42,232 nt of DNA from Solirubrobacterales bacterium (GTDB lineage Bacteria; Actinomycetota; Thermoleophilia; Solirubrobacterales; Solirubrobacteraceae): NCBI GenBank assembly GCA_019244395.1, contig JAFASQ010000415.1:1-42232 (forward strand), read 5' to 3'. Shown in pieces: positions 17,662-27,219 of the stretch. The position numbers were made by a program, and so were the translations under genes. The number at the start of each line of letters is the position of its first letter. Positions within the stretch are counted from its first letter, which is position 1. The notes beneath the pieces were generated by a model. That model searched no databases, was not told the origin of the DNA, and saw nothing but the letters and a program-made list of their open reading frames with translations.

Positions 17662-17708
17662 TGGGCGATCCAGGACTCGAACCTGGGACCTCTTCCTTAT
17701 CGGAGAAG
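17662..17708 (-). pseudogene. 3' half of a tRNA-Ile(GAU)-like gene
   Basis: Reverse strand CTTCT-CCGATAA-GGAAG, AGGTC, T-arm CCAGG-TTCGAGT-CCTGG, ATCGCCCA; no D-arm or GGGCGAT 5' acceptor strand follows; position 33 is C instead of U. Confidence 0.65.
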
Positions 17709-18104
17709 CGCAGGAGTAACATGCAGGCGTCTCCAGTCGTCAAGAACGCTGCAAACTGGCTGTTTCCTGGGGAGGCAAGTCGACTTGAGACGACTGCGGT
17801 TGACGATCTGATGCACCCAAAATGCACCCTCGTCGGGCCGCCCGGGTTCGCGGCCCGTTCCCTGACCGCGAAGGATTCTCTGGGCGCGGCGTCAGGTGCG
17901 CGAGCACGCTCGCTCTGGCCCGGCCCGACGGCCTGGTTGTCCAAGGCGGTCTTGCACGACTCGTCAGCTGCATAGGCTTCAACGGCCGCGTTGCCGGCGC
18001 CGGAGTCCGAGCTCGCGAAGAGCAGGTCGACAGGTTCGGTGTGCACGCGAGAGGTCGGCAGGAACACTTCGACTCGGATGAGCCGGCATACCGGGACCTG
18101 TGAG

Positions 18105-18527
18105 CTAGCGACGCACGTTGACCAGGATACGACTGGGGGTGGCGGCAACGTTCGCGGTCACGGTCGTCACGCCAGAGTCGTCATTTCGCCAAGCACGCGT
18201 TCCCGGATCACGGGCTGCTCGCTCTGGTGGCCCGTCCCGGGTCAGTGCCAGAACAGGCAGATCGGGGTCTTCGGCGAGCTCGCTAAGGAGGTCATCGAGG
18301 CGACGGCTCGGGCCAAAGAGCGGGTAGCGCTCCCAGCGGCCCGTGTGGCGGAGGTAGTAAAGAGTCCAGAGCCCTTTGAGGCGACACAGCGCAGCCGCGC
18401 GACCGGCAGCCGGGACCACTCCGGGCCGAGGTCAGCGCGCCACGGCGGGCGGCGCTCGGACGATGTTGATCGCCTGGCGCTCCCGCTCGAGCTCGACGCG
18501 AACCTCGTCGCGTGCCTTTGCCGGCAT
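18105..18527 (-). pseudogene. DUF3024-like protein, frameshifted
   Basis: Pieces in three frames: MPAKARDEVRVELERERQAINIVRAPPA / WRADLGPEWSRLPVARLR / LKGLWTLYYLRHTGRWERYPLFGPSRRLDDLLSELAEDPD. Confidence 0.55.
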
Positions 18528-18668
18528 CCGCGTGTTGCGTATCACGCGAATCCTCGCGACGTCGCTTCCGGGAAGCACGAGCCGATCGTACGCGTGAGGC
18601 CAGGTCGATCCAGTGTTGGTCTCGGCGACCGTGCGCCTGCTAATCTTGTACTCGAGGGGTACGGTTTT

Positions 18669-19220
18669 ATGAGGCGAACACTGATCACGCGGCGCGAGGC
18701 CGCGAGCCTGAGCGGCATCACCGAGACGACCGTGAAGAAGGCGGTTGACCAAAGGGTGGTCCCCACCCGCCGACGCGGCTCGCAGTCGTGCATCGAGGTC
18801 GAGGACGTCCCGGTGCTCGCGATGCTCGGGCTGCTCGGCAAGATGCGACTCAGTCCGAGCGATAAACGCACCGTCCGCAGGTGGTTGCGCAGCCCAGATC
18901 CGCCAACCGAGCTCGAGCTCGCCCCAGCCCTGGTGGTCAGACGAGTTGACGAGATCGAGCAGGCACGGCTGCGAGCCGAGCGCTACGCCGCTTTGCGCGA
19001 CCGCTGGATCATCCGCGACCCCGCGATCAAGAACGGCGAGCCCGTGATCCGCGGATCGCGCGTCACCGTCCACACGCTGGCTGACCGGATCGCCGGCGGC
19101 GAAAGTGATGAGGTCCTCGACGAAGACTTCCCCCACATCCCCGCCGAGGCGCGAGACATCGCGGTCCAGTTCGCTCGCGCGAACCCACGCCGCGGCCGCC
19201 CACGACGCCCAGCACGGTGA
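18669..19220 (+). CDS. DUF433-domain antitoxin with N-terminal HTH-like region
   Basis: MRRTLITRREAASLSGITETTVKKAVDQ; C-terminal DPAIKNGEPVIRGSRVTVHTLADRIAGGESDEVLDEDFPHIPAEARDIAVQFARANP; start trimmed to ATG 18669. Confidence 0.75.
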   Translation: MRRTLITRREAASLSGITETTVKKAVDQRVVPTRRRGSQSCIEVEDVPVLAMLGLLGKMRLSPSDKRTVRRWLRSPDPPTELELAPALVVRRVDEIEQARLRAERYAALRDRWIIRDPAIKNGEPVIRGSRVTVHTLADRIAGGESDEVLDEDFPHIPAEARDIAVQFARANPRRGRPRRPAR

Positions 19221-19604
19221 GACTCTGGTTCGATGAGGACCTGTCACCAACGCTCGTACAGGTAGCTCACGAGCTGGGGTTCGAAGGGACCTGCAACCGC
19301 GACCGGGGCGTCCTGGGAGTCAGCGACGCCGCGCTGCGGCAGCTCGTCCAGCGCGAGGGTTCGTCCTGGTCACCGACAACGCGTCCGACTTCCGCCCGAT
19401 GTATCGGCGCGAGGATGTCCATCCCGGGCTGATCGTCGTCCCAGCCGGTTACGGCCGTGCCCGCAACCCATCCTTGCGCGCGAGGTGATCAGCTGGATCT
19501 CTGGCGTTGCCCTGGAATCGGGCCAGGTGGCCGCGGATTACATGCTCAATCGGCTGGTGGAGATCGATCAGGACGGGTCAGTGACCTCGTACGAGCTTCC
19601 ATAG
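19217..19604 (+). pseudogene. DUF5615 PIN-like toxin, frameshifted partner of DUF433
   Basis: RLWFDEDLSPTLVQVAHELGFEGT...QLVQREG / FVLVTDNASDFRPMYRREDVHPGLIVVPAGYGRARNPSLR / EVISWISGVALESGQVAADYMLNRLVEIDQDGSVTSYELP*; GTGA overlap with the antitoxin stop. Confidence 0.7.
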
Positions 19605-20350
19605 TTCTCCTCGCCCTAGCCTCGGGACCGTCGAACGCGACAGCGATCTAGCGGGCTTTCGGGCGTCGCTTCGCGCTCTCCAGGGCCCGGTTGTCCGGAC
19701 CATCGTTAGCAGGAGCCAGGCCCCAGCCAGCTAGCAGCAGATGCGCGGATCTGGCGAAAAGCACGTCGCTCGAGAAGCCGCGGGTAGCACCTGCCTTGGT
19801 GCTCGCGCGGGTATGAGCCGCCGACCGCGCCGGCGTGGCTGCCTATGTCCGAAAGGACCACTCTGCCGGCGGCAGGCGACGTGACTGCTCCCTCACAGAT
19901 GGAGCAGTCCGCGGCGGCGCGGATCTGACGCTCGCAGCTCGTCTGTTGGGGAGCTGCGGACCAGCGAGTTGCCAGGTCCTGTCAGCGTCGCCCGTTGTGC
20001 GACACGCACAATTCGGTCGTCCCCGTCGCTCTCGACCTCATGGTCGACGTTACGCTCGCACTTGTGCGAACTCAGCAGAGCTGCGTCGCGTCCGTTTACC
20101 GCTGTTGGGTGCAGCGGCCACCTCGAGGATGGCTGCTGCTTGTCGTGACGGAGCGACGCTGTCGGTGAACGCCCGTCGCGCGCGGTCGGACAGCTCGGTC
20201 GCAGCGGCTTCCGAATTGCCCGGCGGATGCAGCGGTCTCACGCGCGCAGCACGCTGGAACATGCCATCGCCCGTTCCTACTTTCACTTCGCGACAAGCAT
20301 GCGGCGTGCGACGGCAAGCGACCCGCACAGCGCGGATAGCTCGCTTGAGG

Positions 20351-21247
20351 TCAGCTGTGGTTGTCTGCGATCGGCGGGATGCTGAGATCGAGTTGCTCTA
20401 GACGCTCCGGGTCGAGAAGAGCATCAATCTGGACGATCGTCCCGTTGGTGACGGTGAACGCCATTACCGAGAACACGTGGCCACTCGGGGCCACCACGGC
20501 CCCGGCAGCGCCGTTGACGAGCGCGGGCCTGACGAAGGGGTACAGCTTGGAGTATGTGGCTGTGTGGGCGGCCACGGCGTCCGCGCCGTGCAGCATGAGC
20601 GAGGCGTCTGCGCGTAGGACGCCGCCGTCGATGCGCAGTTCGACGTCGGGGTCTAGCACCTTCAGGAGGGCGTCGAAGTCGCCATCGCGCGAGGCGGCAA
20701 AGAACGCGTCGACGACACGTCTCTGACGCGCGAGGTCACGGTCCGGCTCGGGCGTGTTGCGCAGGCGCCGCCGAGCGCGGCTCGCGAGCTGTTGAGCGGC
20801 CGCTTCGGAGCGGTCCAGCGCGGTGGCGATGTCGGCGAATGGCACGCCGAACACATCACGCAGAACGAAAGCGAGTCGCTCGGCGGGCGTGAGCGCGTCG
20901 AGCACCACCAGCAGCGCCAGACCCACGGACTCGGCCAGAAGCACCTCGTGTTCCGGGTCCTCTTCCTCGAAGCTGACCACCGGATCCGGCACGTGCGCCG
21001 CGAGCCCCTCCCGCCGGGCCCCGCGCGAGCGGAGTAGGTTCAGACACACCCGGGCAACGACCGTCGTCAGCCAGGCCTGCATGTTCTCGACGGACCCAGG
21101 ATCCTGGTCGCGGATCCGCAGCCAGGCCTCCTGCAGGGCGTCCTCCGATTCGCTCACCGACCCGAGCATCCGGTACGCAACCGCACGGAGATGCGCTCTG
21201 TGCTGCTCGAATCCTTCGGTCAGCCACTCACGCTCGTTCATCGTCAC
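20351..21247 (-). CDS. ECF-type RNA polymerase sigma factor with C-terminal SnoaL-like extension (ECF41/SigJ-like)
   Basis: HRAHLRAVAYRMLGSVSESEDALQEAWLR; LTPAERLAFVLRDVFGVPFADIATALDRSEAAAQQLASRARRR; C-terminal ~110 aa NTF2-like domain ending LLDPERLEQL. Confidence 0.88.
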   Translation of the reverse strand: MTMNEREWLTEGFEQHRAHLRAVAYRMLGSVSESEDALQEAWLRIRDQDPGSVENMQAWLTTVVARVCLNLLRSRGARREGLAAHVPDPVVSFEEEDPEHEVLLAESVGLALLVVLDALTPAERLAFVLRDVFGVPFADIATALDRSEAAAQQLASRARRRLRNTPEPDRDLARQRRVVDAFFAASRDGDFDALLKVLDPDVELRIDGGVLRADASLMLHGADAVAAHTATYSKLYPFVRPALVNGAAGAVVAPSGHVFSVMAFTVTNGTIVQIDALLDPERLEQLDLSIPPIADNHS

Positions 21248-21266
21248 GTCTCGCTCCGGCGAACTC

Positions 21267-21623
21267 TCACCAGTGGTTGTGGTAGGCGAGGCTCGTGATC
21301 AGGGCCGCCACCGCGAGCAGCAAGAAGAACATGGCTCCCCCGAATCCGTGGTCACGGACTCGTAGGTGAGCGGTCACGGCGCAGATGAAGTACAGGACGA
21401 GGCCGCTCGCTGCCGCCGTCCCGAGCGCCGGCACCGCAAATCCCGCCAGAAGCCCGACGGCGCCTGACGCCAAAAGCATTCCGAGCGGAACCATCCACCG
21501 TCGGGAGACCTGCACGCGGTCAGCAACCACCTTGACCGACTCGGCGCCGACGAAATCCAAGGAGGCCGCGTAGGCGTTGGCCATCGCCGCAATGATGGTG
21601 ATAACGAGATACGTCACGTGCAT
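21267..21623 (-). CDS. DoxX-like small membrane protein
   Basis: MHVTYLVITIIAAMANAYAASLDFVGAESVKVVADRVQVSRRWMVPLGMLLASGAVGLLAGFAVPALGTAAASGLVLYFICAVTAHLRVRD, four hydrophobic segments. Confidence 0.68.
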   Translation of the reverse strand: MHVTYLVITIIAAMANAYAASLDFVGAESVKVVADRVQVSRRWMVPLGMLLASGAVGLLAGFAVPALGTAAASGLVLYFICAVTAHLRVRDHGFGGAMFFLLLAVAALITSLAYHNHW

Positions 21624-22443
21624 AACTGCAAGACACGCGCCCCCCCAAGAACCTGACAAGGGACGATGCGCCTCCTCGCGCTACCACACAGGTGGGCGAA
21701 GCGGCCCGAACCTGGTCACGGAAACTTGCGCCTGCCTGACAGACCTGCTCTGCTGGCGAGACGAGCATCATCCCGCCGCGCGGGACAGACCTGCTCCGTG
21801 CGGAAAGGGCGCATCCGGCTGGCGATCGCTTTTGCTTCTGCGACCCCGCTGGCCGCGCGAGCGCAATGGCGACCCAGCAGTCGTCAGCTGGCGCCGACGC
21901 CGGCGTCTCCACCCGCCAGTGTCGGCGGGCGCAGGCCGGTTGGGCCCGGGGGCGAGGCCGACGCCCGCTCGACGCCACGGCAGCAGCACCGCCGGCGTGC
22001 GAACGCTTGCTCTGAAGCAGTAGCGGCAGCTCCGCACGACTGCTCCGCGGAAGGAGTGGCGCGGTCTCACGGCTGCGGCCGTGGCAAAGGGATCGCCGGC
22101 TCGTGGCCCGTCGTGACGATCGCTCTCAAGGAATGCGATCTTCGCGACGCCGACGCGGTGACCCGGAATGGCGCTGCTGGCTTGGGGCGATCGCGACAGC
22201 AAGGTCGACGGTGCTCGCGGCGGTCGACGGCAATGGTGATGTCTATGCACGCCAGTACCGTCGGCGATCGGCACCTCGCTGTCGCTTTCCGCAGCGGGCC
22301 GCAGGCTGCGGGTGTAGCCGGCGATCGGGCCGGCAAGGCGCCGCGACTGCCGCTTCGGCTGACAGCGCCCCTTTGCGCCTCTACCACCGCCCGGACAGCC
22401 GCCCGAGCCAAGTAGCGCATCGCCCTTACTAGGATCACCGACG

Positions 22444-23976
22444 ATGGAGCGTAAGTGGTGGACCCTGCTCGTCGTCTGCGTCGGGACGTTCATGCTGTTG
22501 CTGGACATCACGATCGTCAACGTCGCGTTGCCGAAGATCGCGACCGATCTGAAGGCGAGCTTCTCCGACATTCAATGGGTGATCGATGCCTACGCGCTCA
22601 CCCTGGCGTCGGTTCTGCTCACCGCAGGCACGCTGGCTGATCGGCTCGGGCGGCGGCTCCTCTACTCGATCGGGCTGGTCCTGTTCGCGCTCACGTCGTT
22701 GCTGTGCGCGCTCTCGCCGAGCGCCCTCTTTTTGATCCTGGCCCGCGGCGGGCAGGGGATCGGGGGCGCGATCATGTTCGCGACCGCGCTGGCCCTGCTC
22801 GCTCAGGAATTCCAGGGTCGGGAGCGAGGCACCGCCTTCGGAATCTGGGGCGCGGCCATCGCGGCATCGGCTGCCGTCGGGCCGCTGCTCGGCGGTGTGC
22901 TGACCGAGGCGTTCGGCTGGTCCTCGATCTTCTACGTCAACGTCCCGGTGGGGATCGTCGCGGCGGCGCTCGCCATGACGAAGATGCGCGAGTCGAAGGA
23001 CCCTCAGGGCAAACCGATCGACTGGACCGGAACGATCACCTTCACCGGTGGCTTGTTCGTGCTGATGCTCGCCATCATCCGCGGTAACAGCCTCGGATGG
23101 GGGAGCACCGAGATCGTGGCTCTGTTCGCCGGCGCCGGCGTCCTACTCGTCGCCTTCCTGGTCTCCCAGTTCGTCCAGGAGCAGCCGATGTTCGACCTCT
23201 CGCTGTTTCGAAAGCCGACGTTCAGCGGGGCCTCGATCGTGGCCTTCACCCTGGCCGCGGCGATGTTCGCGATGTTCCTGTACCTCACCCTCTACCTGCA
23301 GACGCTGCTAGGCCTCTCGCCACTGCAGACCGGACTTCGCTTCCTCCCCTTCACCGTTGTCTCGTTCTTCGTCGCGGCTGCCGCCGGAAGGCTCTCGACC
23401 AGGGTGCCACTTCGGCTTCTGCTGGGCGCGGGGCTCGGCCTGACCGGGCTTGGGCTCCTGCTGATGCGCGGCCTGACGCCGAGCTCGGATTGGACCGCGC
23501 TCCTGCCCGGCTTCATCGTCGCCGGCGCCGGGGTCGGTCTGGTCAACCCCCCGCTCGCCCAGGCCGCGATCGGCGTGGTCCCGCCCCAGCGCAGCGGAAT
23601 GGCAAGCGGGATCAATAACACGTTCCGCCAGGTCGGGACGGCCGTCGGCATCGCCGTCCTGGGCGCCCTGTTCGAGAGCCGGATCTCACACGACCTCGCA
23701 ACCAGCCTGGCCCGAACCCCGGTCGCGCGTCACGCATCGCCGATCGGCCATGCGGTGGCCGGCGGCGGCGCGCAGCGCGTGCTGGCAGCTGTACCGGCTA
23801 CCGCGCGCACCAGGGCCAGCGCGGCCATCCATATCGCGTTCGTGGGCGCGATGAACGAGATCCTGCTCGTCAGCGCGATCGTCGCCCTGACCGGTGCGGT
23901 CCTGGCCCTGCTGCTCATCCGGGGGCGCGACTTTGCCACCCATGGCGCGCCGGAGCCGGCTGCCGCCGCAGCGTAG
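22444..23976 (+). CDS. MFS transporter, DHA2 family (EmrB/QacA-type drug efflux)
   Basis: TFMLLLDITIVNVALPKIATDLKASFSDIQWVIDAYALTLASVLLTAGTLADRLGRR; GQGIGGAIMFATALALLAQEF; GPLLGGVLTEAFGWSSIFYVNVPVG. Confidence 0.92.
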   Translation: MERKWWTLLVVCVGTFMLLLDITIVNVALPKIATDLKASFSDIQWVIDAYALTLASVLLTAGTLADRLGRRLLYSIGLVLFALTSLLCALSPSALFLILARGGQGIGGAIMFATALALLAQEFQGRERGTAFGIWGAAIAASAAVGPLLGGVLTEAFGWSSIFYVNVPVGIVAAALAMTKMRESKDPQGKPIDWTGTITFTGGLFVLMLAIIRGNSLGWGSTEIVALFAGAGVLLVAFLVSQFVQEQPMFDLSLFRKPTFSGASIVAFTLAAAMFAMFLYLTLYLQTLLGLSPLQTGLRFLPFTVVSFFVAAAAGRLSTRVPLRLLLGAGLGLTGLGLLLMRGLTPSSDWTALLPGFIVAGAGVGLVNPPLAQAAIGVVPPQRSGMASGINNTFRQVGTAVGIAVLGALFESRISHDLATSLARTPVARHASPIGHAVAGGGAQRVLAAVPATARTRASAAIHIAFVGAMNEILLVSAIVALTGAVLALLLIRGRDFATHGAPEPAAAAA

Positions 23977-24038
23977 CCGGTGACGGCAGCGGGAACCCGG
24001 CTACAGACTGGGGCAATCCCGTCCGGCAGGGCACGCTC

Positions 24039-24287
24039 CTACTCATAGCCCTTCGACTGCCAGTGGGGGCGGACGTCGTCGCACCCAAGCGCCCACGGGT
24101 TGCCCTTCTGAGCTACGAAGGGCATCCCCACCTTCTCCGGCTCCCAGATCCCGAAGCACGCGTCGCCGGCCCACTGCTCATAGCGAGCGTGCTCGTCGGG
24201 GCGGAGGCCCGGCGCGTCGCGGTAGAAGCTGCGGGCGCGGTCGGCGTCCCGCGAGGGGATGCCGACGAAGTCAAGTCGCATCATCAT
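24039..24287 (-). pseudogene. Truncated VOC family protein
   Basis: MMMRLDFVGIPSRDADRARSFYRDAPGLRPDEHARYEQWAGDACFGIWEPEKVGMPFVAQKGNPWALGCDDVRPHWQSKGYE*, stops before the second half of a VOC domain. Confidence 0.5.
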
Positions 24288-24990
24288 CGTGGAGTTGTAC
24301 CCCGCAACGCAGGTCAACCGTTGGTCCTCATGGCAATGCCTGTGAGCTGCGCGGGCATCGAGTCGCAGACAGGTCTACGCACCCCGAGCGGAAGCGGGCG
24401 CTCGGCCATCGACCCTCGGCACCATGGTGAACGGTCCAGCCGGTCGGCCGCCCCTGAAGCTCGTGATCCTCCTGCTCATCCAGCGCGGTCGGACCTGGTC
24501 TGGTCGCCGCCGGCGCCAAAAAGTCACGGCGGGTGGACGCTGATCGTCGTAGGTCTGCTGTTGCTCGGGGCTTCGATCCCTGGCCCGTGGCGGATCCAGA
24601 AAGCCCGGGACCGGACTCTGCAATAGCAGCATCTCGCCGTCGCGTGTGACGACCTTCCTCCTGCCAGTCTCTGGTCTTGCATTCCTCAGCCGACGAGCAT
24701 CTCGCCACTCCTGGCGTCACACCTGAGTTGCGCGGAGAGCAGAAGCTTCACAGAGAGTGCCGCCCGGGCGACAATCGGGACGTGAGGTCGGCGCTGTGGA
24801 TGTCGCCGCGGGCGTAGCCCGCGCATAGCGGAAGTTATGCGTCGGCCGAGCGGGCGCGTGTCGTCCGATCCGGTGTCTGTTCGCTTCCAGGGCACGGCTG
24901 CCAGTCGACCGGCGTTCTACATTCAGCGGTCCGGACGGCAACCCCTGGCCGGTGCAGTAACTCTCGCTCCGCCGAGCGCGGGCCCTGGCG

Positions 24991-25902
24991 TCAGCTCACG
25001 AGCAGCACGAGCTTTCCGCGGACGTGGCCCGTCTTGCTGAGCCGGTGGGCCTCGGCAATCTGGTCGAGCGGGAACGTCTGCGCGACCGTGAGCGTGAACC
25101 GCCCGGCCTCGATCAGCTTGCCGATGTCCTTGAGCGCGTGCATTGCCCGCGCGGTGCTCGGGTCCGCGCCGGCGCTAAAGCGCACGCCGGTCGCTTGGGC
25201 GCCGGTGTGATCGGCGATCGTGACCACGTGCTGGGGGCCGCCGGCGAGCTCGACGCGCGCGGGGAGCGCGTCGCCACCCGCCGCGTCGACAGCGGCGTCG
25301 ATGCCGTCGGGTGCGAGCTCGCGGAGTCGCCCCGCCAGGCCCTCGCCGTATGTTGTCGGCTCTGCGCCGATCGAGCGCAGGTAGCCGTCGTTGCCGGGGC
25401 TAGCCGTGCCGATCACACGCGCGCCGCGCGCAACCGCGATCTGAACCGCGGAGCTGCCGACCGCGCCGGCGGCTCCGTTGATCACGACGGTGCTGTCGGC
25501 GCCGACGCCCACGAGACCGAGCGTGCGCACCGCCGTCTCGACCGCGACCGGCAGGCCCGCGGCGCCGGCGAAGTCAAGCGACGGCGGGATCGGCGCGTAC
25601 TCCGCCGACAGCGCGAGCTCGGCCGCGCCGTCGAACCCAGGCGCGAACCCGAACACCCTGTCGCCGACCGCCACGTCCGTGACCCCGTCGCCGAGCTCGT
25701 CGACGACGCCTGCGACCTCGCCGCCCGTCCTGCGCGGGAAGTCGCCGCCCCTCATCCCGCTGCGCAACTTCCAGTCGATCGGGTTCACCCCGACGGCGCG
25801 AACCGCCACCCGGATCTGGCCGGGCGCGGGATGGGGATCGGGAAGCTCTACAAGCTCGAGAACCTCCGGGCCGCCGAACTGGCTGAATCGGATCGCCTTC
25901 AC
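24991..25902 (-). CDS. NADP-dependent zinc-type alcohol dehydrogenase/quinone oxidoreductase (MDR superfamily)
   Basis: MKAIRFSQFGGPEVLELVELPDPHPAPGQIRVAVRAVGVNPIDWKLRSG; VVINGAAGAVGSSAVQIAVARGARVIGTAS. Confidence 0.92.
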   Translation of the reverse strand: MKAIRFSQFGGPEVLELVELPDPHPAPGQIRVAVRAVGVNPIDWKLRSGMRGGDFPRRTGGEVAGVVDELGDGVTDVAVGDRVFGFAPGFDGAAELALSAEYAPIPPSLDFAGAAGLPVAVETAVRTLGLVGVGADSTVVINGAAGAVGSSAVQIAVARGARVIGTASPGNDGYLRSIGAEPTTYGEGLAGRLRELAPDGIDAAVDAAGGDALPARVELAGGPQHVVTIADHTGAQATGVRFSAGADPSTARAMHALKDIGKLIEAGRFTLTVAQTFPLDQIAEAHRLSKTGHVRGKLVLLVS

Positions 25903-26461
25903 GCGATCTTCCCTAGCCGGGGGGCGCCGACTTATCAGCGTGACCGAACCTCATCTTTCCATCCGGACCTGTCGCGACCGTCCGCTCTCGCGCCGGCTGG
26001 TCCGGGGCAATCGCGGGCAAACCGCGGGCGGCCGCCGCGGCTTACCGCGGGCCGTTCGGCCATGGTTCGTTGGGCGGGTCCGCCGGTCGGCCTCTAGGGA
26101 CGTGGACTAGGGGAACCCTGATGCGAGCAGGATGTGCTCCGGCGACAATCGCTGCCACGAATGATGGCTCCGCTGTGAGAAAGGTCCAATGCTGGAGTCT
26201 TGCGAGAGAAATCAGGAGCCGGGCCAGACCAGCGCCAGCCGATCGGCTGCTCGATGTCAGCGTCGACGGCAGCGGTGCCCTCTCCTGGGGTCACGGAGAC
26301 GGACCTGTTCGTTCCCTGAAGAGTCTCGGCGATGCCGGTGTCTGAACTCGGAAACGCCGGGCCGTCCACGACCTGGACCGAACATCCGGCGTCGCCCGCC
26401 CGGCGCCGCGTCGGCCGATGAACGCCGTCGCGAATGGGACTTCTCGAGGGAGCTCGGGTAG

Positions 26462-27082
26462 GTGAAGGCTGAGGTCCCCGAGTACGCCGTGCACGACGAG
26501 GTCTGCGTCGACTTAGCGACGACGGCTGTGCTCGTGATCAATATGCAGAACGACTTCGTCAAAGAGGGAGGCAATCTGCTGGTGCCCGACGCAGAGGCGA
26601 CGATCCCCCCGATCAAGCGCCTCCTGGATCTCGCGCGCGGCAACCGGATGCGCATCGTCTACTGCCAGGACACCCACCACCAGGGTGACGCGGAATGGCG
26701 GACATGGCCCGAGCACTGCCGCGAGGGCAGCTGGGGATGGGAGATCATCAGCGAGCTTGCGCCGGCTGCCGGCGACGCCGTTGTTCCCAAGCTCCGCCAC
26801 GATGCCTTCTACGGCACCTCCCTCGACGAGCTGCTGCGCGGCTGGGGAATCACGACTCTCGTGCTCTGCGGCACTGTCGCCAATATTTGCGTCCAATACA
26901 CGGCGTCGAGCGCGGTACTACGCTCGTACGCTGTCGTGATTCCGCGCGACGCGCTTTCGGCGCTTGAGGCGTTTGATCTCGAGGCCTCGTTACGACAGAC
27001 GACGTTCGTGTTCGCCGGTCGGCTGACAACAGTGGCCGGCATCCGGGTGGTTGAGACGGCAACTGTCGAGAGCCCAGCCTAA
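26462..27082 (+). CDS. Isochorismatase-family cysteine hydrolase
   Basis: AVLVINMQNDFVKEGGNLLVPDAEATIPPIKRLLDLAR; LRHDAFYGTSLDELLRGWGITTLVLCGTVANICVQYTASSAVLRSY. Confidence 0.9.
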   Translation: MKAEVPEYAVHDEVCVDLATTAVLVINMQNDFVKEGGNLLVPDAEATIPPIKRLLDLARGNRMRIVYCQDTHHQGDAEWRTWPEHCREGSWGWEIISELAPAAGDAVVPKLRHDAFYGTSLDELLRGWGITTLVLCGTVANICVQYTASSAVLRSYAVVIPRDALSALEAFDLEASLRQTTFVFAGRLTTVAGIRVVETATVESPA

Positions 27083-27219
27083 CTCCCGACGTCGATCGCA
27101 ATTGCTGAAGCTGAGGCGATCGCCGTCAGGCAGGACGTAACCGCGGCGTCCCAACGGCCCGAGGGGCGGGCCGCCCAGCCCACCTATGCCGGAGCCTCGA
27201 CAGACGTTAGGCTCACGCT

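Noticed and set aside
17605-17975. ORFs encoding WAIQDSNLGPLPYRRSA / MGDPGLEPGTSSLSEKRRSN
   Set aside because: Characteristic spurious translation across a tRNA gene fragment, not a protein
16790-18148. 452-aa minus-strand ORF
   Set aside because: Antisense to the ParA and repeat-protein genes; the repeats explain its low-complexity stretches
21666-22571. 249-aa and 267-aa ORFs on opposite strands upstream of the MFS gene
   Set aside because: Compositionally random Arg/Pro/Ala-rich translations with no recognisable motif
24328-24720. Small ORFs between the truncated VOC gene and the oxidoreductase, including a short hydrophobic segment GGWTLIVVGLLLLGASIPGPW
   Set aside because: Segment lies in a poorly supported frame with no clear start or SD; too weak to call
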